A stretch of 64,000 nt of DNA from NCBI RefSeq assembly GCF_014646815.1, contig NZ_BMNZ01000002.1, forward strand, positions 62,001 through 126,000, written 5' to 3'. The stretch is from Terrabacter tumescens (GTDB lineage: Bacteria; Actinomycetota; Actinomycetes; Actinomycetales; Dermatophilaceae). Every line of letters begins with the position of its first letter. Position 1 is the stretch's first letter. The translations under genes and the position numbers were made by a program. The notes under the pieces are model-generated. The model saw nothing but the letters and a program-made list of their open reading frames with translations. It did no database searches and was not told where the DNA came from. Shown in pieces: positions 50,531 to 59,417 of this stretch.

Positions 50531-51632
50531 CGGTCCTCCTCGGGGTGGTGCGCAGGTCGGCGGCGTCGCACCGGCCGGCGCGGTGCTGCTCGAGGTGCTC
50601 GGCGAAGACGCGCAGGGCCGACCCTGCGAAGCCGGCCACGCCGTCGGGGAAGCGGCACGCGCCGCGTCCCGGGAGCAGGCCCACCCGTGCACGCACGCGG
50701 TCGTATGCCGCGTGGTCACCTCCCGCGGCCAGGGCGCGCCAGTCGGTGGCCAGGGCGGGCAGCCCGAACATGCACGGTCCGCACTGGCCGGCGGACTCGC
50801 CCGCGGCCCAGGTGAGGCAGCGGTCGACGAAGCCGAGCGGGCAGTCCCGCGGGTCGAGGGCCTCGAGCACGCCGGGCCCGGTGCGGGCACCGACCCGAGC
50901 GAGGTCGGCGTCGGACCACCGCAGCCCCGGCACGTCGGCCGCGCGGACGAAGCTGCCGCCGAGCCCGCCGACGAGCACGGCTCCGGAGTCGCCCGAGTCG
51001 CCGGGCAGACCGCCGGCGAGGTCGAGCAGGTCGGTGACGCGAGCCCCGGCGGCCGTCTCGACGACGACGCCACGAGCCGACGGCGTGCTGACGGCGACGA
51101 GCCTCGGCCCCGGCTGCTCGGGCGTGCCGTACGAGCGGAACCACGTCGCGCCGTGCCGCGAGACCTGCGCGGCGCGCCAGACCGTCTCGGCGTTGAGCAC
51201 GACCATCGGGCGGATCCGGCGGCCGTCGGAGTCGCGGCCGCCGCGGACGAAGGGCTGGCGCTTCGTCATCGGTCGCGCGAGGCCGCCCTGCGCGAGCGAG
51301 ACGATCGCCGACTCCTCCGACGAGACGTAGCGCGGCGGCACCACGAGCAGGCGCAGCCCGGCCGAGCGCAGCAGGTGCGCGGTCTCGGAGCCGCGGTGGG
51401 CGGCATACGTCACCCTGGCGCCGTCGGCGATCTCGCTGGCGCCGTCGATGAGCTCGCCGAGGCGGTTGGCCACGACCCAGGCGTCCTTGGTCGCACCGAG
51501 CTCGCCGTCGCAGGCGTTGACGACGAGCTCGGCGTCGTGGGCGTGGGCGGCGGCGACCTTCGTCGCGGTGCTGAAGCCGGCGCCGCCGCGGCCGGTCAGG
51601 CCGGCCTCGGCGAGCAGGGACACGATGGTCAT
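50514..51632 (-). CDS. NuoF-like NADH/flavin Fe-S oxidoreductase subunit
   Basis: 372 residues. The FMN-binding motif is TGRGGAGFSTATK, with VVNACDGELGATKD next, matching the FMN/NADH site of NuoF and related SLBB proteins. The C-terminal part has the iron-sulfur helix domain (SAGQCGPCMFGLPAL, then GACRFPDG), giving at least three Cys. The protein is shorter than NuoF. ATG 51632 overlaps the membrane-protein stop (ATGA). With the ferredoxin and ferric-reductase-like protein it may form a membrane electron-transfer chain. Confidence 0.85.
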   Translation of the reverse strand: MTIVSLLAEAGLTGRGGAGFSTATKVAAAHAHDAELVVNACDGELGATKDAWVVANRLGELIDGASEIADGARVTYAAHRGSETAHLLRSAGLRLLVVPPRYVSSEESAIVSLAQGGLARPMTKRQPFVRGGRDSDGRRIRPMVVLNAETVWRAAQVSRHGATWFRSYGTPEQPGPRLVAVSTPSARGVVVETAAGARVTDLLDLAGGLPGDSGDSGAVLVGGLGGSFVRAADVPGLRWSDADLARVGARTGPGVLEALDPRDCPLGFVDRCLTWAAGESAGQCGPCMFGLPALATDWRALAAGGDHAAYDRVRARVGLLPGRGACRFPDGVAGFAGSALRVFAEHLEQHRAGRCDAADLRTTPRRTDVHAQ

Positions 51633-52192
51633 GACCACTCCTGTGCTGCGACGGCGACCCGTCGCCGTTCGTCGTGATGGGTGGAGGTGTAGCGCCAGGC
51701 GATGGCGCCGACGCCGACGACCGCGCACGCGATCGTCGTGCCGCGCAGCAGCAGCTCGCCGCTCGTGCCGAGGGCCAGGCCGTGGACGATCGCCATCGGC
51801 CACAGGGCGTGCGAGAGCAGGTGCACCCGGCGCCACGTGCGCTCGGCGAGGCGGTGCCGGAGCAGCGAGGTCACGACGACGGCGAGCAGGACGTCGAAGG
51901 CGAGGGTCCCGAGGCCCACCCAGAGCGCCTCGTAGCCCGACGTGAAGGGCAGGACCGCCGAGACGAGGTCGATCGACACGTACGTCTCGGCGACTGCCGT
52001 CGCGATGTGCGCGAGGAGGAAGACGCTCGTGCCGAGGGAGAGCCAGCGGTGCAGCGCCATGACGACCGTCGCGGAGTCACCGGTCGGTCGACGGCGGCCC
52101 GCGGTGACGAGGCCGAGCACGACGACGACGGTGAGCAGCACGATGCTGACGACGCCGGTGGCGCGCGAGACGTACCAGAGCAGCTCGTTCAT
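51629..52192 (-). CDS. Ferric-reductase-like transmembrane protein
   Basis: 187 residues, about five transmembrane helices. Histidines fall in two helices (VMALHRWLSLG...LLAHIA and RRVHLLSHALWPMAIVHGLA), as expected for heme b binding in ferric-reductase-like domains. The start at 52192 overlaps the ApbE stop (TGATG). It likely moves electrons across the membrane to or from the NuoF-like protein. Confidence 0.85.
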   Translation of the reverse strand: MNELLWYVSRATGVVSIVLLTVVVVLGLVTAGRRRPTGDSATVVMALHRWLSLGTSVFLLAHIATAVAETYVSIDLVSAVLPFTSGYEALWVGLGTLAFDVLLAVVVTSLLRHRLAERTWRRVHLLSHALWPMAIVHGLALGTSGELLLRGTTIACAVVGVGAIAWRYTSTHHDERRRVAVAAQEWS

Positions 52193-53139
52193 CAGGCGGC
52201 CCTGCGTGCCTCGTCGGGCCACCCCGGCGTCGTGAGGACCCGGCCGTCGCGGGTCTCGAGCCGGGCCGGAACGCCCTGCTGGGCAAGCCATTCCGGTGCA
52301 TCAGCGCCGAGCACGATGGCTGCCGTGGAGGCGGCGTTGGCCTCGAGGCACGTCGCCGCGGCGCAGGAGACCTGAGCCCAGACCGCGGGCGCGGTGTGGC
52401 CGGTGCGGGGGTCGACGATGTGGTGGCGCGGGCCGTCGTCGGTGTCCCAGACCCGCAGCTGCGTCGACGACGTGGCGATCGCCTGGCCGGTGCTCGTCAC
52501 GACCTGCCGGACGGCGCCAACGGCGTCCTCGACACCGATGGCCCAGCCGTGCTCGGGGAGGTCGCCGGACACGGCGACGTCGCCGCCGAGGTTGACGGCG
52601 AAGCCGCCCGGCAGCGACTCGGCGAGGAGGTCGGCGATGCAGTCGGCGGCATACGCCTTCGCGGAGGCGCCGAGGTCGAGGAGCGTGCCGCGGGCGACCG
52701 AGACGCGGCGGGCCGAGACGTTGAGGTGCACGGTGTGCCAGCGCGGCACGCCGGCGACGCGCACCTGGTGGAAGCCGGCCCGGCTGCGCACGAGGTCGAG
52801 GTCGCCGTCGTAGCCCTCGGCGACGAGCGCCGAGCCCACGGTGGGGTCGACGAGCCCGCCGGTCAGCCGGGCGACGCGCAGCGCCGCCTGGAGGTATGCC
52901 GTGAAGACCGGTGACGCGAACGCCTCCGCGGGTGCCCGGCTGGCCCGCGCCGCAAGGAGACTCACCTCGGAGTCGGGCCGGAAGCGGCTGACCGCGCGGT
53001 CCACCTCGCGCAGGTGGCGCTGGGCGATCTCGACCGCCTCGGGGAGCACCTCGGGACGCGTGACGAGGACGGCGTTCGACGTGCCGATGGCCCGGAACGT
53101 GCCGGTCGCGACCGGCGCTGGCGTCAGGGTGTCCATCAC
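52192..53139 (-). CDS. apbE: FAD:protein FMN transferase (ApbE)
   Basis: 315 residues. The core is SRFRPDSEVSLL, FAVNLGGDVAVSGD, then AIATSSTQ and HHIVDPRTGHTA, the standard ApbE blocks. It attaches FMN covalently to Ser/Thr of target proteins outside the membrane and needs Mg2+. No signal peptide is evident. Start GTG 53139 overlaps the Ser-rich gene stop. Its flavinylation target is not obvious in the operon: no clear FMN-binding domain is present. Confidence 0.92.
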   Translation of the reverse strand: MMDTLTPAPVATGTFRAIGTSNAVLVTRPEVLPEAVEIAQRHLREVDRAVSRFRPDSEVSLLAARASRAPAEAFASPVFTAYLQAALRVARLTGGLVDPTVGSALVAEGYDGDLDLVRSRAGFHQVRVAGVPRWHTVHLNVSARRVSVARGTLLDLGASAKAYAADCIADLLAESLPGGFAVNLGGDVAVSGDLPEHGWAIGVEDAVGAVRQVVTSTGQAIATSSTQLRVWDTDDGPRHHIVDPRTGHTAPAVWAQVSCAAATCLEANAASTAAIVLGADAPEWLAQQGVPARLETRDGRVLTTPGWPDEARRAA

Positions 53140-53447
53140 GAGCCGCCCGAGCTCGTCTGTGCCTGGGCGTTGCTGCCGCTCACCGGGGCCACAGCGCTGA
53201 AGCCCGAGCTCGAGGCCGAGTCGTCCGAGGAGCCGCTGTCATCCGAGCCCGAGGAGCCGGACGAGCTGGAGGAGCTCGACGTGCTGTCGCTCGACCCGGA
53301 CGACGTCTGGGTCGCGACGGTCTGGGCGGCGGTGGTCTGCGCGTCGGCGAGGTGGATGCCGATGGCGCCGACGAGGACGGTGGAGGCGGTCATCAGGCCG
53401 GCGGTCCAGAGTCGGGCTCGGCGCAGGGCGCGGGGGACGGTGCTCAT
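53136..53447 (-). CDS. Small Ser-rich exported protein at the head of the redox operon
   Basis: 103 residues from ATG 53447. A basic start (MSTVPRALRRARLW) and one hydrophobic helix to about residue 35 are followed by about 65 residues of Ser/Gly/Asp/Thr repeats. It is anchored or secreted and disordered. No DGxxGAT-type flavinylation motif is seen, although it precedes apbE where an FMN-binding target often stands. Its stop overlaps the apbE start. Confidence 0.7.
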   Translation of the reverse strand: MSTVPRALRRARLWTAGLMTASTVLVGAIGIHLADAQTTAAQTVATQTSSGSSDSTSSSSSSSGSSGSDDSGSSDDSASSSGFSAVAPVSGSNAQAQTSSGGS

Positions 53448-53546
53448 CGGGACTCCTTCGGTGGGGATGACTCCACCGTCGCGAGCGCCGCTGTGGGGCC
53501 GCTGTGCCGGCCCGATGACCTCGGCATGCATCGCCCGGAGCGCGGG

Positions 53547-54161
53547 TCAGCCGCCGGGACAGTCGATCTCGTGGCCCCTTGGCCACACGGGGTCGACGCC
53601 CGAGCCGGACACCTCGAGGTAGCCGCGCTCACCGGTCCAGGTGAGGGAGAACGACCCCGCATCGACGGGTCGGTAGCCGTCGTCCATGCTGTAGCGGCTC
53701 ACGCGTGGGGCCACGAGACCGTCCGCGGGCAGGGCGAAGACGGCGCCCCGGCCGCCCATGAGGAACGAGTGCTCCTGCACCACGACCCGGCACCCGGCGG
53801 CACTCGCCGGCTCGAGCACGACCGCGACCGACGTGCTGTCGAGCGCCCAGGCGAAAGCCGCGACAGCGCCTGCGCCGACGACGAGCAGCCCCACGCCCAA
53901 CCCTCGGCCCGGACTCCGGCGATGTCCGCCCTCTCCGAGCGGGGAGGCGCCTCGCCGCCGCTCGACGCGGCCGAGCACCCGCGCGAGGACCAGGAGGCCG
54001 AGGCCACCCCCGACGAGGCCGGTCGCGGCGTCGCCCACGCTGGTCACGCCGTCGCCGAGGACGAGCACGGCCGGCCGGACGACCGTGCCCACGACGAGCA
54101 CCAGCGTCGCCGCCAGTAGCGCGATGCCGCCTCGTCGTGCGATGGCCTGCGCCCTGCCCAC
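53547..54161 (-). CDS. Hypothetical membrane protein
   Basis: 204 residues. Three hydrophobic segments (GIALLAATLVLVVGTVV; GLVGGGLGLLVLARVLG; GLGVGLLVVGAGAVAAFAW) are followed by an exported domain with two Cys and the run DDGYRPVDAGSFSLTWTGE. No family recognised. It is upstream of the redox operon by 99 bp. Confidence 0.7.
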   Translation of the reverse strand: MGRAQAIARRGGIALLAATLVLVVGTVVRPAVLVLGDGVTSVGDAATGLVGGGLGLLVLARVLGRVERRRGASPLGEGGHRRSPGRGLGVGLLVVGAGAVAAFAWALDSTSVAVVLEPASAAGCRVVVQEHSFLMGGRGAVFALPADGLVAPRVSRYSMDDGYRPVDAGSFSLTWTGERGYLEVSGSGVDPVWPRGHEIDCPGG

Positions 54162-54237
54162 GCCGAACCCCCCCGTGTCCTCGTCTGATGGTCGAGCCCG
54201 AACCTAACCGCCGCGGCGGTGCCGTGACGCCGGCCGC

Positions 54238-54277
54238 GTGTGCAGATCTCGGGGTCCTGACCCCACGCGATGCACAC
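54238..54277. promoter_or_regulatory. Inverted repeat in a divergent region
   Basis: GTGTGCA (54238-54244) and TGCACAC (54271-54277) are perfect 7-bp arms around 26 bases that themselves hold GGGGT/ACCCC. It lies in the 262 bp between the membrane-protein and VOC genes. A candidate operator or hairpin. Confidence 0.35.
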
Positions 54278-54423
54278 ATTCCGCCGCAGGTCAGAAGGCG
54301 GTGACGTCCTCACTGCGCGGATCGCCCGCAACCCGGCTGGACGCATACAGGCCGTCCTTCGCGCGGCGGCGCACGACCGGAATCCGCTTGCCCCGCACCA
54401 GGGCGGGCAGGACGCTTGCCACC

Positions 54424-54831
54424 ATGACGCTGCACATCCACAACGTGACCTTCGACTGCACCGACGCCCGCGCCCTCGGCACCTTCTGGGCCGAGCTGCT
54501 CGGCTGGAACGTCTACTACGACGACGACCCCGAGGTCGTCGTCGCCGCGTCGTTCCCGAGCACGAGCCTGGGCCTGCTCTTCATCCCCGTGCCCGAGGGC
54601 AAGACGGCCAAGAACCGCCAGCACCTCGACCTCACCCCCGATGCAGGCACCCGCGACGAGTGGGTCGAGCGCGCGCTCGCCCTGGGCGCGACCGTCGTCG
54701 GCGACCACCGCACGCCCGAGGGCACCGGCTGGGTCACGTTGGCCGACCCCGAGGGCAACGAGTTCTGCATCGAGCGTGGCGCAGCCGAGACGGGGCCGCG
54801 ACACTCGCGCGCCTTCCGCATCACCACGTGA
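54424..54831 (+). CDS. VOC-family glyoxalase-like protein
   Basis: 135 residues from ATG 54424. NVTFDCTDARALGTFWAELL is a hallmark start of glyoxalase-like VOC proteins, and QHLDLTP and LADPEGNEFCIE supply the metal-ligand positions. Cytoplasmic, substrate unknown. Convergent with the YjbR-like gene with 2 bp between. Confidence 0.88.
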   Translation: MTLHIHNVTFDCTDARALGTFWAELLGWNVYYDDDPEVVVAASFPSTSLGLLFIPVPEGKTAKNRQHLDLTPDAGTRDEWVERALALGATVVGDHRTPEGTGWVTLADPEGNEFCIERGAAETGPRHSRAFRITT

Positions 54832-54833
54832 GC

Positions 54834-55175
54834 TCAGCCGTCGGCGCTGTGCGCGAGCGCGACGGTCTTGGGCACGACGAGCCGCCAGGCGTCGACGACG
54901 ATCTCGCGCATCCGGTCCTCGTCGATCGCGTCGAGCCGCACCTCGACCCAGTTGAACCGCAGGTCGGACCGTCGCGGCATGAGGAAGACCTCGGGCTCGC
55001 TCGCGACGAGGACGTCGCGCTCCTCCTTGGGGAAGGCGAAGCCCATCTGCGTCTCGTCCGCGGAGAAGGCGAGCCACACGATCCTGCCGACGCGGAACTT
55101 CACGCGGTCACGGACGAGCACCTCGTAGGAGCGGGGCAGCTGCTCGGCCACGCGCCGCACGTCCTCGATGGTCAC
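54834..55175 (-). CDS. MmcQ/YjbR-family (CyaY-like fold) protein
   Basis: 113 residues starting at GTG 55175, spaced six bases from GGAGGGG. VRRVAEQLPRSYEVLVRDRV, GRIVWLAFSADE and LRFNWVEVRLDAI are the family blocks. Function of the family is unclear; DNA-binding-like fold reported for homologues. Monocistronic. Confidence 0.8.
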   Translation of the reverse strand: MTIEDVRRVAEQLPRSYEVLVRDRVKFRVGRIVWLAFSADETQMGFAFPKEERDVLVASEPEVFLMPRRSDLRFNWVEVRLDAIDEDRMREIVVDAWRLVVPKTVALAHSADG

Positions 55176-55388
55176 GGGCACCCCTCCAGCCTGCCACGTG
55201 CCCGCCTGCGACACACCATCCGAAGCCTCTGGATCCGAGGCAGTGCCGACGTCCGCGGACCCGACCCGGCACCCGCCGAACCCCTTCCGCCCACCCACGT
55301 GACGGCATACCCTGCCTCTGTCGCGACCCCGACGGACGTGTGCCGGGCGGGCTGAAACGTCGACTCCACCACGACAAGGAGACGACGT

Positions 55389-56225
55389 ATGCCGTCAGCA
55401 CCCACCCAGCCCACCATCCCTCAGCGCCTGCTCGCCTTCCTCGACCGCCTCGGCGCCGAGCTCGACCGTCGCGGCGACGCCGTCGCGCTGCTCGGCCTCG
55501 GCTCCGTCGGCCGGGACCTGCACCGGCTCGACGAGCACTCCGACGCGGACTTCTTCGTCGTCGTAGACGACGCAGCCGCGCGCGACCGCTACCTCGCCGA
55601 CATCGACTGGCTCGAGGCCGCGCAGCCGGTCGTGTGGTCGTTCGAGAACAGCGACGCCGGCCGCAAGGCGCTGCTCGAGGACGGCCTTTTCGCCGAGTAC
55701 GCCGTCTTCTCGCTCGCCGAGATGGAGACCGCTGGCTACCCGCCGGGCCGCCTGCACTGGAGCCGCGCCGACGCGCCCTCCGGCCTCGAGGTGCCGAAAG
55801 TGCCTGTGCCGCAACCGCTCCCGATCGAGCACCACGTCGGCGAGGCGATCACGAACCTCTACGTCGGGCTGCACCGCGACCTGCGCGGCGAGCGCCTCAC
55901 GGCCTCGCGCTTCATCCAGGGGTATGCCGTCGACCGCTGGATCACGATCCTCGGCCACCTCGGGCTCGGTCGCGGCGCGCAGCAGGACGTCTTCATCATC
56001 GACCGGGGTGCGGAGCGGCGGTTCGGCCCCGAGCTGCTCCCGCTCGCCGACCTCGTGCCGGGCTACGAGCGCAACGCGCACGCGGCGGCCACCCTGCTCG
56101 CCCTGCTCGAGGCGCACGTCGACCTCGACCCGACGATCGTCGCCGCCGTGCGCGACCTCATCGGACGCGCGGCCGCAGACGCTCAGTCGCGGACAGCCGC
56201 GTCGGGGGACAGCTCGAGCTCGTAG
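55389..56225 (+). CDS. Nucleotidyltransferase-fold protein
   Basis: 278 residues. LLGLGSVGRDLHRLDEHSDA followed by DFFVVV gives the GS...DxD metal site of the nucleotidyltransferase superfamily near residue 40-55. The C-terminal 180 residues are helical, as in LinB/AadA-type antibiotic nucleotidyltransferases, but resistance is not shown. Its last 43 bp overlap a convergent GNAT gene. A GTATGCC site overlaps its start codon (55386). Confidence 0.75.
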   Translation: MPSAPTQPTIPQRLLAFLDRLGAELDRRGDAVALLGLGSVGRDLHRLDEHSDADFFVVVDDAAARDRYLADIDWLEAAQPVVWSFENSDAGRKALLEDGLFAEYAVFSLAEMETAGYPPGRLHWSRADAPSGLEVPKVPVPQPLPIEHHVGEAITNLYVGLHRDLRGERLTASRFIQGYAVDRWITILGHLGLGRGAQQDVFIIDRGAERRFGPELLPLADLVPGYERNAHAAATLLALLEAHVDLDPTIVAAVRDLIGRAAADAQSRTAASGDSSSS

Positions 56226-56707
56226 ACGAGCAGCGTGAGGGTGTCGATGGGTGACCAGTCGCGCTCGGGGGCGCGGGTGAAGCCGAACCGCTCGTAGACG
56301 CGGTGCGCGGCGTGCATCATCGGCTGCGTCGAGAGCACGACGCGCTTGCGCCCGAGAGCTCTCGCGCGGTCGATGCACTCGCGGACGAGCGCCGTGCCGA
56401 CGCCACGACCGCGGCCGTCGGGCGCGACGGCGAGCGTGCGGAACTCCGCCTCACCCTCGCGGGCGACGTCGGCGAACGGCCCCGGGCCGGGCACGAAGGC
56501 GACCCCGCCGAGCACCGTGCCGGACGCGTCGGCAGCGACGAGCACCTCGGCATGCTCGGCCCGACGCGCGACGTCCCGCAGCACCTCGAGGTAGGGGTCG
56601 TCGGCGCCGAAGTCGAGCAGCCCGTCGTCGAGGTAGGCGGCTGCCGTCAGCTCACCGAGCCGCTCGTGGTCCTCCGGCCGCGCCGGGCGGATCGTGAAAC
56701 CGTCCAT
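56183..56707 (-). CDS. GNAT-family acetyltransferase
   Basis: 174 residues from ATG 56707. AEFRTLAVAPDGRGRGVGTA followed by LVRECI is the acetyl-CoA binding motif A, and RVYERFGFTRAP motif B. A typical single-domain N-acetyltransferase; substrate unknown. Overlaps the 3' end of the convergent nucleotidyltransferase gene by 43 bp. Confidence 0.88.
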   Translation of the reverse strand: MDGFTIRPARPEDHERLGELTAAAYLDDGLLDFGADDPYLEVLRDVARRAEHAEVLVAADASGTVLGGVAFVPGPGPFADVAREGEAEFRTLAVAPDGRGRGVGTALVRECIDRARALGRKRVVLSTQPMMHAAHRVYERFGFTRAPERDWSPIDTLTLLVYELELSPDAAVRD

Positions 56708-56869
56708 GCGCGCAGTCTCCCGCACCGTCGCGGCGTCTCCCGCCGCCTCGCCCCCGGCGTCACCTCCCATGGGATCGGCAGGCGACGTTCAGGCGGTTCG
56801 CAGACACCGTACCTACGTTCCGAGACGGCCCGAGTGGGTCGTCTCGGGGCGAACAGGGAGAGGGGCACC

Positions 56870-58225
56870 ATGCGTACACATTCCAGACGCAGGCGGACAT
56901 CGGTAGGGATCGGCCTCACGGCGACGGCCCTCGCGCTCGGGACGAGCCTCGTCGCCGGCTCGGCCACGGCGACCGCCGCCGGGACCGACAAGAGCGACAT
57001 CGTCTACACCGTCCACCCGCTGACGAAGCAGTACTCGACCGGCACCCACCCGGGCGCCCTGCCGGCGCCGTCGCAGTGCATCGCGCGCATCGGACTCGCC
57101 TGCTACACACCGGCGCTCATCCGCAAGGCGTACGACATCCCGGCCGGCTGGACCGGCAAGGGCCAGCGCATCGTCATCGTCGACGCCTACGGCAGCCCGA
57201 CGGTGCGCCAGGACCTCGACGTCTTCAGCCAGACCTTCGGCCTGCCCAAGGCCGACCTCAACGTGTACTACCCCGGAGGCGCACCCCAGACGAGCACGGC
57301 CCACAAGGGCCAGCCGCTCGGCTGGGCCGGTGAGACGAGCCTCGACGTCCAGTGGGCGCACGCCATCGCGCCGGACGCGACGATCAACCTCGTCGTGGCA
57401 CCGAACAACTACGGCAACGCCCTCAACGTGGCCGTGAAGTACGCCGTCGACCACGACCTCGGCGACGTCCTGTCGATGAGCTACGGCGCCGACGAGGCCG
57501 CGATCAAGGGCAAGGGCAACAACCTGCAGCTGCAGCAGTCGCACGCGAACTTCGCGGCGGCGGCGGCCAAGGGGATCTCGCTCTTCGCTTCGTCCGGTGA
57601 CGACGGCGCCTCGAACGGCGGCCCGGCCCTCGCGGCCGGCTACCCGGCGTCCGACCCGCTCGTCACGGCGGTCGGCGGCACCAACCTCTTCGCGAGCGAC
57701 ACCGGCGCCTACGAGGGCGAGACGGTGTGGGGCGACCAGGCGTCGTGCGCCGTGCACGAGCCGTTCGGCTGCACCCTCGGCCCGATCGGTGCGACGGGTG
57801 GCGCCCCGAGCACGATCTTCCCGGCGCCCGCCTACCAGGCAGCCGTCAACGGCAACCCGATGCGCACGACGTCGGACGTGTCCTACAACGCGTCGGTCTA
57901 CACCTCGGTCTTCGTCTACGTCGGCTTCAACGCCAACCCCGACGACAACGGCTTCTACTTCTACGGCGGCACGAGCTCGGGCTCGCCGCAGTGGGCTGCG
58001 ATCGGCGCCCTCGCCGACCAGCAGGCGGGCCACCGCCTCGGCCAGCTCAACCCGGCGCTCTACGCGATCGGGGCGGGTGCCACGCACGCACTCGCCTTCC
58101 ACGACGTCACCTCGGGCAACAACGCCTGGGACGGACCGGGCCTCGACGCCAAGGCCGGCTACGACGACCCGACGGGCCTCGGCTCACCGGACGTCTCCAA
58201 CCTCGTGGGCCAGCTCGTCCACTGA
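56870..58225 (+). CDS. Secreted sedolisin-like (S53) serine peptidase
   Basis: 451 residues from ATG 56870. Signal peptide to about residue 36. No large pro-domain is present. Catalytic residues line up with sedolisins: E155 and D159 (GETSLDVQWAHA), D244 in ASSGDDGASNGG, and S369 in GGTSSGSPQW. The end DPTGLGSPD is part of the family's calcium site. It acts outside the cell at acid pH in characterised members. A strong terminator follows. Confidence 0.88.
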   Translation: MRTHSRRRRTSVGIGLTATALALGTSLVAGSATATAAGTDKSDIVYTVHPLTKQYSTGTHPGALPAPSQCIARIGLACYTPALIRKAYDIPAGWTGKGQRIVIVDAYGSPTVRQDLDVFSQTFGLPKADLNVYYPGGAPQTSTAHKGQPLGWAGETSLDVQWAHAIAPDATINLVVAPNNYGNALNVAVKYAVDHDLGDVLSMSYGADEAAIKGKGNNLQLQQSHANFAAAAAKGISLFASSGDDGASNGGPALAAGYPASDPLVTAVGGTNLFASDTGAYEGETVWGDQASCAVHEPFGCTLGPIGATGGAPSTIFPAPAYQAAVNGNPMRTTSDVSYNASVYTSVFVYVGFNANPDDNGFYFYGGTSSGSPQWAAIGALADQQAGHRLGQLNPALYAIGAGATHALAFHDVTSGNNAWDGPGLDAKAGYDDPTGLGSPDVSNLVGQLVH

Positions 58226-58254
58226 CGCCCATCACCGACGGCGTATGCCGTGAC

Positions 58255-58285
58255 GTGGCCACCCAGCACCTCGCTGGGTGGCCAC
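58255..58285 (+). terminator. Terminator-like hairpin after the sedolisin gene
   Basis: GTGGCCACCCAGC (58255-58267) pairs perfectly with GCTGGGTGGCCAC (58273-58285) over a 5-base loop, 30 bp after the stop. No T run follows, as is common in high-GC genomes. Confidence 0.75.
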
Positions 58286-58394
58286 GCCGTCGTCCACAAG
58301 CAGTGAGCACCGGTATGCGGCTTGTGCCGGTCTTGCGGAGTTCTTGCCGCTCTGCGCCCCGGTCCCTTGCACGGCGCCGGGCAGAGTTCACGAC

Positions 58395-58697
58395 ATGAAC
58401 TCGGTGACCCTCGACGACGCGGCCTCGCTGCTGGCCGCCTGGCCCCTCGTGCTCCTCGCGCTCGTCATCGGCTCGCTCGTCGGCACGGCCTTCGTGCGGG
58501 CCGGGCGTCCGACCGCCGTCGCCGGTGCCGGGCGGGCTGCGGCCGAGGCCGGCCGCTCCTGCCGGTCGGCGGGGCACCACTACCTCAAGGACGCCGCCGG
58601 CTGGTGCTGCTCGCACTGCGGTGACGAGATCGTCCACCCCGGCCACTCGGCCCACTCGGCCCACCCGAACCGCAGCCGCGAGGCCGTCGCCGTCTGA
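58395..58697 (+). CDS. Small membrane protein with C-terminal Cys/His cluster
   Basis: 100 residues from ATG 58395. One hydrophobic helix at about residues 11-34 (LAAWPLVLLALVIGSLVGTA). The C-terminal third contains CRSAGHHYLKDAAGWCCSHC then HPGHSAHSAH, a possible metal-binding knuckle. No family recognised. The downstream gene is 64 bp away. Confidence 0.55.
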   Translation: MNSVTLDDAASLLAAWPLVLLALVIGSLVGTAFVRAGRPTAVAGAGRAAAEAGRSCRSAGHHYLKDAAGWCCSHCGDEIVHPGHSAHSAHPNRSREAVAV

Positions 58698-58761
58698 CGT
58701 GCCGTCTGGCTCGTCGCTCGACCCGTCGCGCCGGCCCGAGGGACGGCGTAGCGTCGGAGAC

Positions 58762-59340
58762 GTGACCGAGCAGCAGCGCTACGAGGTGGTGCGGCGCCAC
58801 CCGCAGTTCGAGCTGCGGCGCTACGCCCCGCACCTCGTGGCCGAGGTCGTCGTGACCGGCTCCTTCGAGGACGCGGGCAACCGGGCCTTCCGCACCCTCC
58901 TCGGCTACATCACCGGGCAGAACCGCTCCGCGACGAAGGTCGCCATGACCGCGCCCGTCATCCAGAGCGACTCGACGACGATGGCGATGACCGAGCCCGT
59001 GCAGCAGACCCGCACGCCCGAGGGGTCGTATGCCGTGGCATTCGTCCTGCCCGCGTCGATCACGCTCGAGGACGCCCCCGTGCCGACGAGTCCGGAGGTC
59101 CGGCTGCGCGAGCGACCCGCCACCCTCGGTGCGGCGCGGCGCTACGGCGGCCGGTGGACGGAGTCCTCCTTCGAGGAGCACCGCAAGGCGTTGGACGCGG
59201 CGGTCCGGGAGGCGGGACTGACCCCGGTGGGCGCGCCGCGGTGGGCCCGCTTCGACCCGCCCTTCATGCCGTGGTTCCTGCGCCGCAACGAAGTCGTGCA
59301 GGACGTCGTCGACCCGACGGTCCCGGAGACCGACGACTAG
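58762..59340 (+). CDS. SOUL-family heme-binding protein
   Basis: 192 residues starting at GTG 58762. RYEVVRRHPQFELRRYAPHL is the family start, and NRSATKVAMTAPVIQ and MAMTEPVQQTR are the SOUL repeats. The end RNEVVQDV is characteristic too. Binds heme or another hydrophobic ligand; role in bacteria unknown. Confidence 0.88.
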   Translation: MTEQQRYEVVRRHPQFELRRYAPHLVAEVVVTGSFEDAGNRAFRTLLGYITGQNRSATKVAMTAPVIQSDSTTMAMTEPVQQTRTPEGSYAVAFVLPASITLEDAPVPTSPEVRLRERPATLGAARRYGGRWTESSFEEHRKALDAAVREAGLTPVGAPRWARFDPPFMPWFLRRNEVVQDVVDPTVPETDD

Positions 59341-59417
59341 CAAGGTCGAGCCGAGCGAAAGGACGCCCAAGGCGAGCCGGGCGAGCCGGCCGAACCGGGC
59401 GAGCCCGACGAGGAGCG

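Noticed and set aside
59341-59417. Tandem GGCGAGCC-like runs between SOUL and CPBP genes
   Set aside because: Short and irregular, no stable stem or conserved unit; treated as simple-sequence bias in the converging 3' region.
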